From assembly GCA_937864975.1 (NCBI GenBank), contig CALMDI010000605.1:1-8809 (forward strand): 8,809 nucleotides of DNA, written 5' to 3'. Under the pieces are notes generated by a model. The model ran no database searches. It saw nothing but the letters and a program-made list of their open reading frames with translations, and was not told the origin of the DNA. Below are positions 6,531 to 8,809 of this stretch, in pieces. The position numbers and the translations under genes were made by a program. Origin of the DNA: an uncultured Chloroflexota bacterium. GTDB lineage: Bacteria; Chloroflexota; Anaerolineae; Aggregatilineales; Phototrophicaceae. How positions within the stretch are numbered: the stretch's first letter is position 1; each line of letters begins with the position of its first letter.

Positions 6531-8336
6531 CTAGCTGACGCGCTCTGTCACGTAGAACTCGATCAGGTCGCCCTCGTGGAAGTCGGAGAAATTGGCGAGC
6601 GCCACACCGCACTCGAAGCCGGTACGCACTTCGCGCACGTCCTCGTTGAAGCGCTTGAGCGAGCTAACGCCGGTGTTCTCGATCATGACCTGTCCCGCGC
6701 GCTTCACACGCGCCTTAGCATTGCGGCGCGCTTCCCCTTCGCGGATAAAGCAGCCGGCGATGTTGCCCACCTTCGAGATGCGGATCACCTGACGCACTTC
6801 GGCAACGCCGATGGTCTTATCCTGATAAACCGGTTCGAGCATCCCTTCGAGCGCCAGCTCGACATCTTCCAGCAGCTTGTAGATGATATCGTACATGCGA
6901 ATGTCGACGCCCTGCGCTTCCGCCGAGCGGCGCGCCGCATTGTCCACCGCGACGCCAAACCCGACGATGATCGCGTTCGACGCGCTGGCGAGCATGACGT
7001 CGCTCTCGTTGATGTTGCCCGTCTCCGCCGCCAGAACACGCACGCGGATGCCCTGCGAGTTCTTTTGAGCCGACTGTTCCAGCGACTCGACAATCGGTTG
7101 CAGCGTGCCCTGCACGTCGACTTTCAGGATCAGGTTGAGTTCCTTTGCCTGACCCGTTTTGACCTGCGAAAAGATATCTTCCAGCGTCACCGCGCCGCGC
7201 ATCGGCTGTTCGCGGGCGGCTGCCGCCACCGCGCGCCGGTCATTGACCATCACGCGCGCCGCTTTCTCATTCACAACCTTCTCGAACTGATCGCCCGGCT
7301 GAGGCAGACCGTCCAAGCCCATGATGACCACGGGCATCGACGGCGTCGCCTTCTTAACAGGCTTGCCCGTTTCGTCAAACATCGCCTTCAGGCGTCCCTG
7401 AGCGGTTCCCGCAAGGATCACGTCGCCCAGTTGCAGCGTGCCATTCAGCAGGAGCAGCGTCGCCATGACACCGCTGCGCTTGTCGACTTCCGCTTCGATG
7501 ACCACGCCCGCCGGGGCTGCCTTGGGGTTGGCGACGATTTCCGTATCGTCGGCAACCAGCAAAATGGCTTCGAGCAGATCCTCGATGCCGGTTCCCTGCT
7601 GCGCCGAGACGGGCACCATCAGCGTATCGCCGTCCCAGTCGTCGGGCACCAAGCCAAGCTCGGAAAGCTCCTGCTTGACCTTCTCGATATTCGCGTTGCG
7701 CTTGTCGACCTTGGTGATCGCGACGACAATCGGCACGTTCGCCGCGCGCGCATGGTTCAGCGCCTCGCGGGTCGTCGGCATGACGCCGTCGTCGGCGGCG
7801 ACGACCAGAATCGCGATATCCGCGCCCTGCGCGCCGCGCGCCCGCATTGCCGTGAACGCTTCGTGACCCGGCGTGTCGAGGAAGGTAATCTGGCGTCCGT
7901 TGTGGATGGCGCGGTACGCGCCGATGTGCTGCGTAATGCCGCCCGCTTCACCTTCCGCGACTTTCGCCTTGCGGATAGTATCGAGCAGCGTGGTCTTGCC
8001 GTGGTCAACGTGACCGAGAATGGTGACGATGGGCGGGCGCGTTTGAAGGTCTTCGCGCTTTTCGGTGGTATACATCTTGCGCCAGGTTTGCGCCGTTTCC
8101 GCGCGCTCTTCCTTCGCCTGCTGCGCGGCAGCCTGGCTTTCCGACTGTGCCTCGAAGCCCATCTCTTCGATCACAATCGCGGCAGTATCGTAGTCGATCT
8201 GCTGGTTAATCGACGCCATGATGCCGTTGGCGATCAGGCGTTTCATCACCTCAATCGGGCTGGCATCGATAAGCTCGGCAAGCTGCCGAACCGTCAAGTA
8301 ATCTGGGACGAGAATGATTTGCTTTTCCTGTGCCAT
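6531..8336 (-). CDS. infB: Translation initiation factor IF-2 (short form)
   Basis: 601-aa IF-2, much shorter than the ~890-aa E. coli form. One IF2_N module (about 1-56) joins through a Gln/Glu/Ala-rich linker (about 62-96) to the G domain. G1 is GHVDHGKT (108-115), switch I contains GGITQHIGAY (132-141), G3 is DTPGHEAF (154-161), G5 is SAQQGTGI. The G4 motif reads TKVD (208-211) instead of NKxD, encoded by ACC-AAG-GTC-GAC. A beta-barrel domain II (about 285-365), a linker, domain III beginning around LNLILKVDVQGT, and the C2 domain that binds fMet-tRNA, including GFECGVAL and FHEGDLIEFYVTERV at the end, all look intact. It is a GTPase that brings fMet-tRNA to the 30S P site and joins 50S. 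ATG 8334-8336 has AGGGAGGG nine bases upstream. Confidence 0.97.
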   Translation of the reverse strand: MAQEKQIILVPDYLTVRQLAELIDASPIEVMKRLIANGIMASINQQIDYDTAAIVIEEMGFEAQSESQAAAQQAKEERAETAQTWRKMYTTEKREDLQTRPPIVTILGHVDHGKTTLLDTIRKAKVAEGEAGGITQHIGAYRAIHNGRQITFLDTPGHEAFTAMRARGAQGADIAILVVAADDGVMPTTREALNHARAANVPIVVAITKVDKRNANIEKVKQELSELGLVPDDWDGDTLMVPVSAQQGTGIEDLLEAILLVADDTEIVANPKAAPAGVVIEAEVDKRSGVMATLLLLNGTLQLGDVILAGTAQGRLKAMFDETGKPVKKATPSMPVVIMGLDGLPQPGDQFEKVVNEKAARVMVNDRRAVAAAAREQPMRGAVTLEDIFSQVKTGQAKELNLILKVDVQGTLQPIVESLEQSAQKNSQGIRVRVLAAETGNINESDVMLASASNAIIVGFGVAVDNAARRSAEAQGVDIRMYDIIYKLLEDVELALEGMLEPVYQDKTIGVAEVRQVIRISKVGNIAGCFIREGEARRNAKARVKRAGQVMIENTGVSSLKRFNEDVREVRTGFECGVALANFSDFHEGDLIEFYVTERVS

Positions 8337-8358
8337 TCCTGGAACCCTCCCTTACGGG

Positions 8359-8413
8359 GCGCGAGGAGTCAGGCAAAGGACATAGACACACCTTTCGTCC
8401 CCGACTCTCGCGC
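8359..8413 (-). ncRNA. Long hairpin in the infB leader (cis RNA element)
   Basis: In the minus-strand RNA, GCGCGAG-AGTC (8413-8403) pairs with GACT-C-CTCGCGC (8370-8359), giving 11 pairs with a single bulged base. Continuing inward, three pairs (one wobble) and an internal loop lead to AAAGG/CCTTT (8395-8391 with 8379-8375) and an 11-base loop. The stem ends about 5 nt before the AAGGGAGGG ribosome site of infB, so its folding or unfolding could affect access to that site. No U-run follows. Confidence 0.45.
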
Positions 8414-8422
8414 TCTTATTGT

Positions 8423-8436
8423 GTTAAGCGTTAAGC
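8423..8436. repeat. Tandem 7-bp repeat GTTAAGC x2
   Basis: Two perfect, adjacent 7-bp copies about 20 bp past the ylxR stop. Short enough to be chance. No function is assigned. Confidence 0.3.
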
Positions 8437-8454
8437 ACCGTACGCGCGTCATGG

Positions 8455-8727
8455 CTACGGCTTCGCCATTCGCAGGCGATCACGATCTTCGACAGTCAAC
8501 GTCGTACGCAATGCCTTGTTCAATACATCGCTGGCGAGCGCCCGATCCCAGCAGGAACCACGCTCGCACAGGTACGCGCCACGTCCGTTCATCTTACCCG
8601 ATGGGTCAACCTGAACACCGCTTTCCGTTCGCACCACCCGCGTGAGCGCGCGCTTGCCTGCTTTATCGCGGCAGATCACGCACGTTCGAACCGGCAGATG
8701 CTTCGGGCGCTGTGCCTTGTCGGTCAT
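8455..8727 (-). CDS. ylxR: YlxR/RnpM family RNA-binding protein (DUF448)
   Basis: 90-aa YlxR protein, normal size. It shows the family hallmarks: an N-terminal PVRTCVICR (12-20), a middle VVR strand followed by VDPSGKMNGRGAYLC (40-54), and a basic helical C-terminus. Four cysteines (16, 19, 54, 59) are placed so that metal binding is possible. In Bacillus subtilis the homologue binds RNase P RNA and modulates its activity (RnpM); earlier work proposed RNA or nucleoid-linked regulation. ATG 8725-8727 starts 8 bp after the upstream stop codon. The in-frame GTG at 8748 would overlap nusA and add seven residues not typical of the family. The ribosome site is not clear-cut (a G-run immediately before ATG; GGAAGAG is 11 bases away), so coupling to nusA termination is likely. 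Confidence 0.92.
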   Translation of the reverse strand: MTDKAQRPKHLPVRTCVICRDKAGKRALTRVVRTESGVQVDPSGKMNGRGAYLCERGSCWDRALASDVLNKALRTTLTVEDRDRLRMAKP

Positions 8728-8735
8728 ACCCCCTG

Positions 8736-8809
8736 CTACTCTTCCCACTCAGTCCACTCGCCGCCGCGAGCACCCTTGCGACGGCGCTTGACGACCATCT
8801 CGCCAATAT
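8736..8809 (-). CDS. nusA: C-terminal end of NusA (5' part outside window)
   Basis: Only the last 23 codons and a TAG stop (8736-8738) are inside the window. They encode a basic stretch VVKRRRK, then a Gly-Ala linker and an acidic, Trp-containing end, GGEWTEWEE. The name rests on synteny: nusA precedes ylxR-infB-rbfA in many bacteria, and a charged tail is compatible with NusA of this group. The tail alone has no diagnostic NusA domain (S1, KH), so another upstream gene cannot be excluded from this window. NusA binds RNA polymerase and modulates pausing, termination and antitermination. Confidence 0.7.
   Translation of the reverse strand, partial: IGEMVVKRRRKGARGGEWTEWEE

Larger units (their letters stand above)
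8337..8454 (-). promoter_or_regulatory. infB leader / ylxR-infB spacer
   Basis: This 118-bp gap is long for a junction that is usually tight. It holds the hairpin at 8359-8413, a tandem GTTAAGC repeat next to the ylxR end, and the infB ribosome site. I find no convincing sigma-70 promoter on the minus strand, so infB is probably read through from upstream with control acting on RNA. Inference from spacing and structure. Confidence 0.4.

Noticed and set aside
6415..6612. Upstream extension of rbfA by 66 residues
   Set aside because: The extension overlaps infB, is Arg/Pro-rich and unlike RbfA, while ATG 6414 has a good AAGGGAG site and begins the family core.
6522..8645. Very long plus-strand open frame (about 700 codons) opposite infB
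   Set aside because: It lies fully antisense to a clear IF-2 gene. Its translation is rich in Arg, His, Asp and Leu, as expected from the complement of GC-rich codons, with no recognisable domain. Lack of stops is a codon-bias effect.
1..8809. CRISPR array, tRNA, rRNA, insertion sequence or phage genes
   Set aside because: No regularly spaced repeats, no tRNA-like cloverleaf, no transposase or integrase motifs seen in any frame. Coding is dense with ordinary chromosomal genes.

Overview
The window is GC-rich, densely coded bacterial chromosome. Most genes lie on the minus strand. From right to left it carries the conserved translation block nusA - ylxR - infB - rbfA - nrnA (DHH phosphoesterase), then a small membrane protein, a single plus-strand SDR-family gene, and a divergent pair of ABC exporter half-transporters cut by the left edge. 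The gene order, the short IF-2 (601 aa with one N-terminal IF2_N module) and the paired exporter suggest Chloroflexota, perhaps an Anaerolineae-like lineage. This is inference from gene content, not a phylogeny.

Left region (1-3295, minus): two co-transcribed ABC half-transporters whose reading frames overlap by 8 bp. The upstream gene has LSGGQ but Asp in place of the Walker B glutamate. The downstream gene has an LSQGQ signature. That is the asymmetric layout of heterodimeric exporters such as TM287/288, BmrCD and LmrCD. A 183-bp divergent promoter region (3296-3478) with two overlapping palindromes separates them from the SDR gene.

Middle (3479-4969): an SDR-fold protein that has lost the Asn, Tyr and Lys of the catalytic tetrad. 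It runs convergently, stop to stop (6 bp apart), into an unrecognised four-helix membrane protein that looks like a tandem duplication of a 2TM unit.

Right region (5064-8809, minus): nrnA overlaps rbfA by 14 bp, and ylxR starts 8 bp after the nusA stop. The two junctions around infB are unusually long (118 and 116 bp), and each is largely filled by a long imperfect hairpin. The products act together in transcription elongation (NusA), initiation (IF-2), 30S maturation (RbfA), RNase P or RNA-linked functions (YlxR/RnpM) and nano-RNA/pAp recycling (NrnA).

I see no CRISPR array, tRNA, rRNA, insertion sequence or clear phage or mobile element. There is no obvious new multi-gene system. The points most worth a second look are the tetrad-less SDR, the two infB-flanking hairpins, the Asn-to-Thr change in the IF-2 G4 motif, and the operator-like palindromes.
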